Positions 1-8,847 are shown, counted from the first letter of the stretch. The stretch: DNA of 64,000 bases from Pseudonocardia acidicola (GCF_012911935.1 NZ_JAAXLA010000006.1:1-64000); one strand, 5' to 3'. Notes: generated by a model not told the origin, from the sequence alone. Program-made: numbers and translations.

Positions 1-32
1 AGGTCGGGGAGGTCGGGGAGGTCGGGGAGGTC
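1..32. repeat. 9-bp tandem repeat (AGGTCGGGG)
   Basis: Three full copies of a 9-bp unit and a fourth partial copy run from the window edge into the stop codon of the metallophosphoesterase gene (complement of bases 31-33). The array is cut by the window start, so its real copy number is unknown. It lies immediately 3' of the last gene of the exopolysaccharide operon. Confidence 0.8.
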
Positions 33-1338
33 ATGGCCCGGGTGCGGGGGCGACGGTCCCGGCGCAGGGCACCACGCCGGAGTCCTCGGTGACGCCGTCC
101 TCGGTGATGAAGCGGTAGGTCGCGCCGGTGGCCGACAGCTGCAGTTGCAGCGCCCCCCACGCCGAGGTGGCGTTGTCGAAGCCGACGGCCATCCGCGGGT
201 CCGGGACGAGCAGCGGGCTGAGCCACTGTCCGCCGGTGCCGACCACGAACTCGGTGGTCCCGCCGCCGACCACCGCGCCGTCGGCGTCCATCGGCTTCCA
301 CCGCTGGTAGTTGTGCGAGTGCCCGTTGAGCACCAGCGGCACGTGGTGCGACGCGATCAGCCGCCAGAACGCGTCGAAGTCGGTGGCCGCCTCGCTCGGC
401 CCCTCGGTCTCACTGCGCCCCTCGGTGAACCGCGGCCGGTGGTAGGTCACCAGCGTGCACGGGTCGGGGTGCCGCGCCAGGTCGGCGGCCAGCCACTGAT
501 ACTGCGCCGAGCTCGTGCTCAGGACCGTCGCCGGGCTGACGTTGTCGAGGGTGATGATGTGCCAGCCGTGGGTGTCGTAGCTGTAGTACGGCGGTGGGTC
601 GCCCCAGTAGTCGTAGTACGGTCGGCCGGTCCGGTCGCTCTCGAACTCGTGGTTGCCCGGCGTCGGGTTGGTGATCGACCGGAACCGGCTGTAGAAGCTG
701 CCGTTCTCGCCGTACCAGTTGGCGTACTCCTCGGGGGCGCCGTGCGCGTAGACGTCGCCGAGATAGAGCACGAGGTTGGGTTTCCACGACGCGATCAGGT
801 CCGTCACCCGGCGCTCCGCCGTCAAGCCCGAGACTCCGTCGCCGGCCGCGGCGACGAGCAGCGGACTGCCGGGGGCCGGGTCGGTGCCCGGCGTGGGCCG
901 GAACGGCGCCGTCGGCGGCGGGGCCGGGGTGGCGGTGAAGTCCAGCGGCAGGGTGAGCGGCGGCGAGGCGTACCCACCGCTGAAGGCCACCGAGGCCGAC
1001 AGCGTGTGCAGGCCGGGTGGGTAACGGTAGGTGTGCAGGTTGAACGCGTACGGCGACTGGGGGTCGAAGAGCAGGTAGCCGCCGTCGAGGGTGTAGGTGA
1101 TCCCGTTGACCGCCGGCGCGCGGCCGGTGAGCTGGGTGGTGGCCGTCACCGGCACCGGGCCGGCGACATCGGCGCCCGCCGCGGGCCCGGTGATGCACAG
1201 CTGCACCGTGTATCCGGCCGGGGCCGTGGCGGTGGTGCAGGTCGGCGCGCTCGGTGGCCGCCGGGTGGTGACGTCGACGACGACGACAACCACCAGCAGC
1301 AGCAGGCCGGCCAGCGCCGGGAGCGGACGCGGTCTCAC
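31..1338 (-). CDS. secreted/anchored metallophosphoesterase, last gene of the exopolysaccharide operon
   Basis: 435 residues. A hydrophobic N-terminal stretch (about residues 5-21, very Val/Leu-rich) should export or anchor the protein. It is followed by an Ig/Fn3-like beta region (about 45-145) and a calcineurin-like phosphoesterase domain. Metal-binding motifs appear in order: GDG near 165, LGDVY near 193, PGNHEF near 226, YHRPR near 298 and GHSHNYQRW near 337. The order and the GHSHNYQRW ending resemble purple-acid-phosphatase-like enzymes; the substrate is unknown. The GTG start overlaps the stop of the flippase gene by 4 bp (GTGA), which sets the start even though the frame stays open far upstream. 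Extracellular dephosphorylation of a polymer or substrate is an inference from location in the operon. Confidence 0.85.
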   Translation of the reverse strand: MRPRPLPALAGLLLLVVVVVVDVTTRRPPSAPTCTTATAPAGYTVQLCITGPAAGADVAGPVPVTATTQLTGRAPAVNGITYTLDGGYLLFDPQSPYAFNLHTYRYPPGLHTLSASVAFSGGYASPPLTLPLDFTATPAPPPTAPFRPTPGTDPAPGSPLLVAAAGDGVSGLTAERRVTDLIASWKPNLVLYLGDVYAHGAPEEYANWYGENGSFYSRFRSITNPTPGNHEFESDRTGRPYYDYWGDPPPYYSYDTHGWHIITLDNVSPATVLSTSSAQYQWLAADLARHPDPCTLVTYHRPRFTEGRSETEGPSEAATDFDAFWRLIASHHVPLVLNGHSHNYQRWKPMDADGAVVGGGTTEFVVGTGGQWLSPLLVPDPRMAVGFDNATSAWGALQLQLSATGATYRFITEDGVTEDSGVVPCAGTVAPAPGP

Positions 1339-2645
1339 CCCGTCCCTCCGGCGCCCCGCGGCGTGGCCCCGGCCCGCAACGGCCGGGCCAGGCGGCGGGT
1401 CAGCCCGACGAGCACGGCCGCCGTCACGAGGTAGGCGACACTGGAGGCGATCGCCGCACCCAGAGCGCCGTGCCGCGGGATGAGCACGACGTCCAGGGCG
1501 ACGGTCACGACCACTCCGGCGGCCATCCCGGCCGAGTTCGCACCGGGCCGTCCGACGCCCCACAGGTAGGCCGAGGCGACCGCGGCGGCCCCTTCGACGG
1601 CCAGCCCGACGAGCAGGACGCAGGCCGGTACGACCGCACCGCGGAAGGTCTCGCCGTAGAGCAACGGCAGCGTGAACGCCGCGGCCAGCGCCAGCAGCGG
1701 CGTCGCCGCCGCGGTCAGGGCGACCGCCCGCGGCATCAGCCGGCGCACCTCCGCGTCGGCCACCGCCCGGTCCGAACGGGCGAAGCGCGGGTAGAGCACG
1801 TAGTTGCAGGCAGTGGCGGGCAGCCGCATCAGCTCCGCGAACTTGGACGCCACCGCGTAGACGCCGAGCACGGCCGGCCCGGCGAGCGCGCCCAGGACGA
1901 GGAAGTCCAGCCGCAGGTTCACCAGCCACAGCAGGTTTCCCAGCTGGCCCCGGGCCCCGAAGACGATCACCCGCCGGGCGACGCCGGCCGAGGGTGCGCC
2001 CCAGCCGCGGAAGAAGCCGGTCACCGCGAGGCGGCCCACCGACACCGTGGCCGCCGCCACCCCGCCGCCGACGAGGCCGCCCAGGACCGCCGCGATGCCG
2101 TCCAGCCCGACGGCCAGCGCGACGCCGTAGGCCGGCAGGAACATCAGCTCCTCGGTGACGATGATCAGATTGGAGCCGCGCATGTCCGCGGTGCCCTGAC
2201 AGCACGCCTTGCCCCACACCGTGACCAGCTGGGTGGCCACCGTGACGCCGGCGAGCAGCAGCTGCCCGCGCGACGTCGCGGGAAAGAAGAAGTCCAGGGC
2301 GGGCGCGGCGAGCGTCCAGGCCAGCACGCCCAGCACCGAGCCGCCCATCGCGAGCGCGGTCAGCGTGGGCCGCAGCCGCGGGTCGGCGCCGCGCTCGCCG
2401 GCGACGTAGTAGGTCGACGCCACCGGCAGCCCGGCACTGATCACCACCCCGGTCAGCCAGGGCAGCACGCGCAGCAGCGCGTACTCCCCCAGCACGGCGG
2501 CCCCGCCCCAGCGGGCCACGAGCAGGCTCGCGACCGACAGGGCGGCCAGCGCCCCACCCTGGGCGACGAGGTTGGCGGTCGCGCTGCGCCGGCCCAGCCC
2601 GGGCGCCGGGCGGGACCCGGTGGCGGTGGCCTGCGGGCGGCTCAC
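1335..2645 (-). CDS. polysaccharide flippase (Wzx/MOP-type)
   Basis: 436 residues, almost entirely hydrophobic, with roughly twelve membrane segments separated by short Arg-rich loops. This is the layout of MOP-superfamily polysaccharide exporters (Wzx/MurJ-like), which flip undecaprenyl- or decaprenyl-linked repeat units across the membrane. Near the N-terminus a stretch beginning SATANLVAQGG is typical of these proteins. The GTG start overlaps the upstream polymerase stop by 4 bp. Neighbouring Wzy-like and Wzz-like genes support a Wzx/Wzy-dependent pathway. Family assignment rests on topology and context rather than a catalytic motif. Confidence 0.82.
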   Translation of the reverse strand: MSRPQATATGSRPAPGLGRRSATANLVAQGGALAALSVASLLVARWGGAAVLGEYALLRVLPWLTGVVISAGLPVASTYYVAGERGADPRLRPTLTALAMGGSVLGVLAWTLAAPALDFFFPATSRGQLLLAGVTVATQLVTVWGKACCQGTADMRGSNLIIVTEELMFLPAYGVALAVGLDGIAAVLGGLVGGGVAAATVSVGRLAVTGFFRGWGAPSAGVARRVIVFGARGQLGNLLWLVNLRLDFLVLGALAGPAVLGVYAVASKFAELMRLPATACNYVLYPRFARSDRAVADAEVRRLMPRAVALTAAATPLLALAAAFTLPLLYGETFRGAVVPACVLLVGLAVEGAAAVASAYLWGVGRPGANSAGMAAGVVVTVALDVVLIPRHGALGAAIASSVAYLVTAAVLVGLTRRLARPLRAGATPRGAGGTG

Positions 2646-4003
2646 GACGTCTCCCGCGACGGCACCGACGGGGTGCCCAACGGTCGCACCGGCATCGGCC
2701 AGCGGGCCGCGACCGCGGCGACGAACGCCAGCAACAGCCAGACGTACCGGAAGTGCAGCACCTCGTAGTAGGTGCCGGCCAGGGCCATCGCGGCCAGCGC
2801 CGCGATCAGACCTGAGGGCCGGGGCAGCTCCGCCCAGCCGCGCGGCGGCCCGCGCAGCACCCGGGCGGACCGGAGCACCGCCGTGGCGACGAGCACGACG
2901 ATCCCGACCACGCCGAGGGGGCCCCGCTCGACGAGAGCGGCCAGGTAGTCGTCGTGCGCCTCCTTGGCGTAGGCGTACTGCCGGTCCGACAGCAGTTCCT
3001 TGGTGGTCCCCGGTCCGGAACCGAGCACCCCGTCGCTCGCATAGAGCTGCAGCGACTCGTGGATCAGCTCGCTGCGCTGGGCGCTGCTGCTGTCGCTGCG
3101 GCCGAGCGAGTTCACCAGGATCGGCTGCCCGGAGTCACGCGCCCAGGTCTGGATCTGGGTGAACGGCACGACCGTGAGCCCGGCGCCCACCACGGAGCCC
3201 AGGATCAGCAGCACCGCCAGGGTGGTCATCGCGCCGAAGCGGCGGTGGGTGGCGACCAGCACCACCACCGCGCAGCCGGCGAGCAGCTCCAGCACACCAC
3301 CGTTGGATTCGCTGAGCACCAGCGACCAGACCAGCACCAGGTAGCCCAGCCACCGCAGCCACACCCGCCGTGGCCGCTGGGTCGCGTAGACGATGAAGAT
3401 CGACGACACCCAGAACGTGGCGGCGTAGTTCGGGTCGCCGAAGGTGAACAGCGCCCGGTTGCCCTCCCGGGCCACGATGCCCTCGACGGCGGTGAGCCCG
3501 AACAGCGACGCGGTGACCAGTACCGTCCCCCAGCAGACCGACAGCACCGCCCAGGTCGAGGAGAGCAGCCGCAGGACGCCGGGCCTGCGAGCCAGGTTCG
3601 TCATCGCGGTGGCCCAGGAGAAGATCACGAGGTCCTGGAAGACGGACAGCAGCGAGTTGGCCGGAAGTGGGCCGGCCAACCCGGCGATGGCCCCACCCAG
3701 CACCATCAGCGCCATCGCGCACGCATAGGGCGCTCGCAGCCGGATCGAGGCGCCCGCCGCCCAGATCCCGGTCGCCAGGATGGTCAGCAGGATGGCCACG
3801 TCGACCGGAGAGCTGTTGCCCGGCCCGGTCGGGTGCAGGAACGGTTGCAGTGCCACCGACAGCACGCCGAGCACCACCGCGGCGCGCTCGGCGGTGCGCC
3901 GCGGTGGCAACCGGAGTGGATCGGCCGGCTCCGGGCCGGTGCGGAGGTCCGGGGATCCGGCGGTCGCCGGGATCACCGGGCGCCGATCGTCGAGCTCGGT
4001 CAT
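2642..4003 (-). CDS. O-antigen ligase/polymerase family protein (Wzy/WaaL-like)
   Basis: 453 residues with about ten to twelve membrane segments and one large extracellular loop (about residues 265-340). The loop contains SSAQRSELIHESLQLY and GSGPGT, followed by a HDDYLAALVERGPLG segment. That loop pattern (R...E.....G.GPG.......HN/D) is characteristic of the Wzy_C/O-antigen ligase family, which joins polysaccharide repeat units on the outer face of the membrane. The ATG at 4003 overlaps the upstream kinase stop (ATGA). A longer open frame exists upstream but is only the shadow of the neighbouring gene. The first about 45 residues are charged and cytoplasmic. Polymerase and ligase cannot be distinguished by sequence alone. 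Confidence 0.85.
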   Translation of the reverse strand: MTELDDRRPVIPATAGSPDLRTGPEPADPLRLPPRRTAERAAVVLGVLSVALQPFLHPTGPGNSSPVDVAILLTILATGIWAAGASIRLRAPYACAMALMVLGGAIAGLAGPLPANSLLSVFQDLVIFSWATAMTNLARRPGVLRLLSSTWAVLSVCWGTVLVTASLFGLTAVEGIVAREGNRALFTFGDPNYAATFWVSSIFIVYATQRPRRVWLRWLGYLVLVWSLVLSESNGGVLELLAGCAVVVLVATHRRFGAMTTLAVLLILGSVVGAGLTVVPFTQIQTWARDSGQPILVNSLGRSDSSSAQRSELIHESLQLYASDGVLGSGPGTTKELLSDRQYAYAKEAHDDYLAALVERGPLGVVGIVVLVATAVLRSARVLRGPPRGWAELPRPSGLIAALAAMALAGTYYEVLHFRYVWLLLAFVAAVAARWPMPVRPLGTPSVPSRETS

Positions 4004-5262
4004 GGCGTCGTCTCGCTCAGGGTCATGAACAGCGTCAGCTGGTCGCGGGCGAAGTCCGGGTCGGTGGCCTCGGCGGCGAGCGCGGCGATCTCGGCCAGCA
4101 CGGCGTCGCGCCCGCACGCGGCAGGCAGCCCGAGCCGGGTGAGGCCTGCGGTGAGGAAGCCGCGGACCAGGTCGGGGTACCAGCCGGTGCCGTCGATCCC
4201 GTAGCCGGCGCCGGCACCGGGCCGGCCCGCGACCAGGCGGGGATGGCCGGGCACCGGACGGCCCGGGCGGGTGTGCCGGTCGAGATAGATGGAGTAGGCC
4301 AGGGCGAACCGGGCGATGTCGCGCACCGGGTTGCCGGCGAGCTCGCTGTGCTCCCAGTCGACCACCCCGGTGATCTCGCCACGGTCGGTCAGCAGGTTGC
4401 CGGGCCAGAAGTCGCCGTGCACCAGGGTGGTCGGCGCCGCGTACCGGCCCAGCCGGGCGCGCAGCGCGCCCAGCCGGTCGAGCACGCGGTCGGCGGCCGG
4501 CGCAGCGGTGAGCCGGGCGCGCAGCCGCTCGGCCGTCCCGGGGGCGAGGTCCAGCGGCGCCGCCGGGCCCAGGGTCGCCGACTGGGCCAGCAGCAGCCAG
4601 CGGCTGGCCGCGGCCAGGTCGGCGCGCACCGCCTCCGGGTCCGCCGTGTGGCCCCGGCGGTGGTAGCGGACCAGCATCGGCACGCCCCGCTGCGCCGTCG
4701 TGACGAGCGCGGGGCGGCCGCCGTGGTCGAGCACGTCGAGCACCTGGGGCACGCTGCCGGCGAGGTGGCGGCTGTGCACCCGCTGCAGGGCCAGCAGCCG
4801 CTGTGCCTCGCGGTCGATGCGCGCCGCCGCCCGCACGTCACCGGCGATCTTGACGGCGTGGCTGGGCGACGGTTCGTTCGGGGTGAACAGCAGCAGCACG
4901 CACCGGGCGTCGGGGTCGCGGCTGTGCTGGAGCACCACGAGCCGCTTGTCGCCGTCCGCGACGAAACCGGCCAACGCACCCGCCGGTTCCGCGCCCCCGG
5001 GGCCGCGCGACGCCGGGCGCGGCAGCAGCCGCCACAGCGGCCGGATCCGCAGGGCCTGCCTGGCCGCGGCGTAGACCCAGCTCGGCAGCCCCGACCGCGG
5101 CGGCGCCGCGAGCAGCGAGGTGCGCACGTAACTCAGCACCGGGCGCTCGAACTCGGCCACGACCACCGGACGGTGCCGCGACGGCAGCGCGACGAAGCGG
5201 CGCCCGGGCGGCAGCAGTTCCTGCCACGGCGCCCGCACCGCCTCGTCCGCCGCCGCGCTCAC
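4000..5262 (-). CDS. aminoglycoside-phosphotransferase-fold kinase
   Basis: 420 residues. The C-terminal half carries the APH/choline-kinase active site: LVHGDFWPGNLL (catalytic Asp and Asn) near residue 279 and ITGVVDWEHSELAGNP (metal-binding Asp) near 295. An upstream region with VKIAGD supplies a candidate nucleotide-binding Lys. The N-terminal about 110 residues are family-specific and have no recognisable motif. The GTG start gives a 4-bp overlap with the RtcB-like gene. Antibiotic resistance is unlikely in this setting; phosphorylation of a sugar or lipid-linked intermediate is an inference from operon position. Confidence 0.82.
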   Translation of the reverse strand: MSAAADEAVRAPWQELLPPGRRFVALPSRHRPVVVAEFERPVLSYVRTSLLAAPPRSGLPSWVYAAARQALRIRPLWRLLPRPASRGPGGAEPAGALAGFVADGDKRLVVLQHSRDPDARCVLLLFTPNEPSPSHAVKIAGDVRAAARIDREAQRLLALQRVHSRHLAGSVPQVLDVLDHGGRPALVTTAQRGVPMLVRYHRRGHTADPEAVRADLAAASRWLLLAQSATLGPAAPLDLAPGTAERLRARLTAAPAADRVLDRLGALRARLGRYAAPTTLVHGDFWPGNLLTDRGEITGVVDWEHSELAGNPVRDIARFALAYSIYLDRHTRPGRPVPGHPRLVAGRPGAGAGYGIDGTGWYPDLVRGFLTAGLTRLGLPAACGRDAVLAEIAALAAEATDPDFARDQLTLFMTLSETTP

Positions 5263-6698
5263 GACAGCACCGCGAAGGGACGCATCCGGGCCACCGGCCG
5301 CACCAGCCCGTTGCGGACCAGGATGTCGAGGCCCTCGCCCACGCCGAGGTCGTCGAGGTGCGCGACCTCGCGCGGCGCGGCGTCGCTGTAGGAGTAGCAA
5401 GCCGTGTGCCGGCCCAGCGGGTCCGGCCCGGACCGGCCGTCGCGGACGAACGCGCTGATGATGCTTCCGGTCCCGTGGCAGGCCGTGTAGAGGCTGCGCC
5501 GGGCGTCGGCGGCGGGCACGCACAGGAACGACGACGTCCGGTTCGTGCCAGGCAGCAGCAGCGGCTGGCCCGTCTCCGCGAACGCCGGGTGTCCGGCCAT
5601 CATCTCCGGGGTCCAGGCGCGCGCGGCGTTGTGCCGGTGCACGTACGCCGGCGCGCCGTCGATGTCCTCCTCGTAGATCGAGTTGTGCGGGGAGTCGACG
5701 ACGAGGTCCATCCGCGCACCGAACGCCTCCCGCGCGAAGGAGCGCAGCGCCGCGTAGGTGGCCAGCCGGTAGGCGAACCCGTAGTTCATCGACAGCCGCT
5801 GGGCCAGCAGCACGCGGCGGCCGTCGTCGCCGTCGACCGGCAGCGACGGGCAGCCCGCGGTGAAGTACAGCTCGAAGCGCCGCCGGGCGCGGGCGAGGCT
5901 GCGCGCCCCGAGCAGGTGGGTCAGCGGCTTCTGCGCGGCCATCTCCGCGCGCAGCATCCGGGACGCGGACTTGCGGCGGGCGTACATCTCGCCGATCTGC
6001 CCGGTCAGTACGCCGCCCCCGTTGTGGAATTGCACGGTGACCTGGCCCTGGTGCACCCCGAGCCGCTCGGCGGCCGCCGGGTCGAGGATCTCCTCGACCT
6101 GCTGCAGTTCGAGGAAGTGCGTGCTCGGGCCGATCGTGCCGAAGCGCAGCCGGGCCAGCTGCACGCACAGCCACGGCAGTTCCTTGCGGGCGCGCTCGGC
6201 CCCGCCGAACTCCTCGACCGGGATCCGGCCGAACTCCTCGACGCGGTCGAGCTCGCCGCGTTCGATGCCGTAGCGGTCGGCGGCGAAGTCCGCGCCCTCG
6301 ACGGCGGCGCGCAGCACCTCGTCGCGGGTGAGCTCGAACTTCCAGCCCGGCGGGCTGGGAAACCGCTCACGCACCCGCCGGTAGAAGTCGCCGACGGCCC
6401 GCTCGCTCGGCTTCGGCACGTCCAGGGTGGCCAGCGCCATCCCGCAGTTGAGGGCGGCGTCGGTGAGCGTGGGCCGGATGGCACCACGGGTGGCGACCGC
6501 GATGCTCGAGGGCATCTCGGACTTGGCCTTGTGGCAGAAGTCGGGTAGCACGACGGGCGGCGCCGCCAGGTCCGCGGTGGCGGTGCCGTCGTGCAGCCGG
6601 GCGAGCAGCGTGGGGTCGGCGGGCGAGAGCACGCTGTCGAAGACGGTCGGGCCGTCCTCCCGCTCGGTCTGCTCGCTGCTGATCATGTCTACGCGCAC
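5259..6698 (-). CDS. divergent RtcB-family (RNA-ligase-like) protein in exopolysaccharide operon
   Basis: 479 residues that follow the RtcB pattern from end to end. VLPDF near 49 matches the family's (V/M)PDVH segment. NCGMA near 83 matches DIGCGM, GTIGPSTHFLEL near 188 matches GTxGxGNHFIE, and QFHNGGG near 223 matches LHSGSRG. SPHN near 338 matches HHN, PGTNRTSSF matches PGSMG, and ACHGTGS near 407 matches the guanylated-His motif SHGAGR. All candidate metal/GMP His residues and the Cys are kept. The Asp of DxxC is replaced by Ala, the Asn of GNH by Thr, and the Arg after HGAG by Ser. RtcB proteins ligate RNA 3'-phosphate ends with GTP and Mn2+. The role in a polysaccharide locus is unknown and a moonlighting or altered activity is possible. 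The GTG at 6698 is chosen because AGGAG lies about 5 nt upstream; ATG 6686 is an alternative. Confidence 0.78.
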   Translation of the reverse strand: MRVDMISSEQTEREDGPTVFDSVLSPADPTLLARLHDGTATADLAAPPVVLPDFCHKAKSEMPSSIAVATRGAIRPTLTDAALNCGMALATLDVPKPSERAVGDFYRRVRERFPSPPGWKFELTRDEVLRAAVEGADFAADRYGIERGELDRVEEFGRIPVEEFGGAERARKELPWLCVQLARLRFGTIGPSTHFLELQQVEEILDPAAAERLGVHQGQVTVQFHNGGGVLTGQIGEMYARRKSASRMLRAEMAAQKPLTHLLGARSLARARRRFELYFTAGCPSLPVDGDDGRRVLLAQRLSMNYGFAYRLATYAALRSFAREAFGARMDLVVDSPHNSIYEEDIDGAPAYVHRHNAARAWTPEMMAGHPAFAETGQPLLLPGTNRTSSFLCVPAADARRSLYTACHGTGSIISAFVRDGRSGPDPLGRHTACYSYSDAAPREVAHLDDLGVGEGLDILVRNGLVRPVARMRPFAVLS

Positions 6699-7861
6699 GG
6701 GGTCTCCTGGTCGGTTCGGGAAGGGGCACAGCGGGGTGGGGCGTAGGCGGCGACGAGCGCATCGCCGAGCCTCTGGTCGCCGAAGCGGTCGCCCAGCCAG
6801 TCGCGGGCCGCCGCCGCCATCCGGTCGGCCTCGTCGGGGTGGTCGAGCAGATGACCCACCGCGGTGGCCATCAGGTCCGGCCGCTGCGGCGGCACGAGCA
6901 GCCCGGTGCGGCCGGGGACGACCACGTCGGGCACCGCGTTCACCGCGGTCGCCACCACGGGGACGCCGCAGGTCATCGCCTCGACGATCGCCACGGGAAG
7001 GCCCTCGTAGCGGCTGGGCAGCGCGAAGACGTCGAACGCGGGCAGCACCTCGCGCACGTCGGGACGCTCACCGAGGAGCACGACACGGGCCTGCGGCAGC
7101 GCCCGGGCGGCCGCCGCCCGCACCTGTTCGGCGAGCGGGCCGCCGCCGATCCACACCCCGACCGTGCCAGGGCGGTGCAGCGCGACCATCGCGGCGACGA
7201 AGTCCTCCGGGGCCTTCTGGTAGGCGAGCCTGCCGACGGCGCCGACGACGGTCGCGTCGACCGGCAGCCCCAGGGCGTGCCGGGCCGCGGCCCGGGTGCG
7301 CGGCGTGCGCGGGGTCGCCGCGCCGCCCGTCGCGACGCCGATCGTGCGGACCCGTTCCGGCGCGACCAGCCGGCGGCGCACGACCTCGACCGCCACGCCG
7401 GTGCCGACACAGAGCGCGACGTCGGTGATCCGGCCGAGCCGGCGTTCGATCCCGATGTAGGTCCCGCGCCGGGACGCGGACTGGAACTCGTGATAGGGCA
7501 GCCCGTGGAAGGTGTGCACGATCCGGCCGGCCCCGGCGCGGTGGGCGGCGAGCCGGCCGAGCGTGCCGGCCTTGGCGCTGTGGGTGTGCACCACGTCGTA
7601 GCGCCGGGCGCCGAGCAGCCGGGTCAATCGGCGCAGCGCCCGGATGTCGTCGCGCGGGGCGATCGGCGAGCGCAGCGACGGTTCCAGCACGACCTCGAGC
7701 CCGGCGGCCGCGGCCTCGTCGAGCAGCCGGTTCCCGCTGCCGGCGATCACGGTGACCGGGTAGCGGTCGGGGTCGAGCGCGAGCGCGCCGCGCAGCGCCA
7801 CCTCCCCGGCGCCCGCTTCGAACCGGGTGACGACGGTCGCCACCCGCACCCGCGGGCTCAC
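6689..7861 (-). CDS. glycosyltransferase, GT4-like
   Basis: 390 residues with two Rossmann halves (GT-B fold). The N-terminal half has VVHTHSAKAGTLG and VHTFHGLPYHEF. The C-terminal half has VGRLAYQKAPEDF, then FALPSRYEGLPVAIVEAM (the EX7E-type donor site with both Glu), then GVPVVATAVNAVPD. These are standard for retaining GT4 enzymes that add a sugar from a nucleotide donor to a lipid-linked acceptor at the inner membrane face. The GTG start overlaps the upstream gene by 4 bp. The 3' end overlaps the RtcB-like gene by 10 bp. Confidence 0.9.
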   Translation of the reverse strand: MSPRVRVATVVTRFEAGAGEVALRGALALDPDRYPVTVIAGSGNRLLDEAAAAGLEVVLEPSLRSPIAPRDDIRALRRLTRLLGARRYDVVHTHSAKAGTLGRLAAHRAGAGRIVHTFHGLPYHEFQSASRRGTYIGIERRLGRITDVALCVGTGVAVEVVRRRLVAPERVRTIGVATGGAATPRTPRTRAAARHALGLPVDATVVGAVGRLAYQKAPEDFVAAMVALHRPGTVGVWIGGGPLAEQVRAAAARALPQARVVLLGERPDVREVLPAFDVFALPSRYEGLPVAIVEAMTCGVPVVATAVNAVPDVVVPGRTGLLVPPQRPDLMATAVGHLLDHPDEADRMAAAARDWLGDRFGDQRLGDALVAAYAPPRCAPSRTDQETPCA

Positions 7862-8847
7862 GACCGCGCCCCGGTGGCGGTGGGCCGCCCGGTGAGCAGG
7901 CCGGCCAGGTCCGGCGTCGGCCGGCCGGCCAGGGTGATCTCGGTGGCCGGCAGCCGCGCGGCCAGCGCCCGGGCCACGTCCGCGACCGGCGGGTGCACGG
8001 GGCCCATCCCGGTGCCCATCGCCAGCGTCGCGGCCAGCGCCCAGTAGCGGCGCAGCTCACCGGCCATGTAGGTGCCCCCGGTGAGCACCGCGGCGGCGCG
8101 GCCGGGGTCGAGCCCCGCCACGGTCGGCCGGGGGCCGCCGCCGCGGCGGAGCACGACGATCCGGTCCGGGGCGAGCTCGTCGACCCGCCCGGGCAGCGGG
8201 CGCTCCCGGCGCCCGTGGGCCATCCGGCGCCCGGCACCGCCCTCGACGCGCATCGGCTCCACCAGGCCGTGCACCCGCTCCACGTCGCCGGCGACGAGGT
8301 TGTCCGAGCAGGCCCGGCCACCCGCTTGCGCAGCGGCCAGCAGCACGGTCGACCGGCCCACCCCGCCCGGCCCGGCCAGCAGCGGCACACCCCCGTCGAT
8401 GGCCACAGCGGCGGCGTGCAACGGCACCCGGCCGCGCCGGCCCGCCTGCCACAGCGCCGGGTACTGCACGAGCACCGCCCGGGCCAGCAGGTGGAACCGC
8501 GCGCGCAGCAGCAGCGCGGCGAGCCGTTCGCGGCGCGGCGGTCGCCACCGGGCCACCACCTGCAGAGCCCCGGAGTGCAGGGCGTCCACGTGCAGGTCGA
8601 ACCCGGCGCCGCAGGCGTTCTGCACGACGCACCGGTTGCCCCGGCGGTACGCACCCCGGGTCAGCGGCTCCCAGCCCCGCACGTCGAAGCCCGCGGAATG
8701 CGGCTCGACCAGCACCTCGACGTCGGCCGGGCGGCCCGACGGCGCCCGCCATGCGTCGCCGGCTGCCTCGGCGAGCACCTCGTCGAGCCAGCGCGGCTGC
8801 GCGTGCACGACCAGCCGTTCCCCGGCCTGGATCAGCTCGCCGTCCAT
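7858..8847 (-). CDS. HPr-kinase-like protein with degenerate P-loop
   Basis: 329 residues. The centre contains LHAAAVAIDGGVPLLAGPGGVGRST (quoted in two parts: LHAAAVAIDGG, then AGPGGVGRST), near residues 143-168. This is the arrangement of HprK/P-type kinases, where a His-containing strand precedes a Walker A loop. The invariant Lys of GxxGxGKS/T is Arg here. SDNLVAGD a little downstream may supply the acidic metal site. Such HprK-like proteins occur in actinobacterial polysaccharide and peptide clusters, usually with unknown substrates. The start is ATG 8847, which overlaps the upstream stop (ATGA). Activity cannot be assumed because of the Lys-to-Arg change. Confidence 0.68.
   Translation of the reverse strand: MDGELIQAGERLVVHAQPRWLDEVLAEAAGDAWRAPSGRPADVEVLVEPHSAGFDVRGWEPLTRGAYRRGNRCVVQNACGAGFDLHVDALHSGALQVVARWRPPRRERLAALLLRARFHLLARAVLVQYPALWQAGRRGRVPLHAAAVAIDGGVPLLAGPGGVGRSTVLLAAAQAGGRACSDNLVAGDVERVHGLVEPMRVEGGAGRRMAHGRRERPLPGRVDELAPDRIVVLRRGGGPRPTVAGLDPGRAAAVLTGGTYMAGELRRYWALAATLAMGTGMGPVHPPVADVARALAARLPATEITLAGRPTPDLAGLLTGRPTATGARS

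Noticed and set aside
31-2217. Long minus-strand frame running from the phosphoesterase through the flippase gene
   Set aside because: Only its 3' part (31-1338) is coding; the rest is the antiphase shadow of the flippase gene. The 4-bp overlap at 1335-1338 sets the true start.
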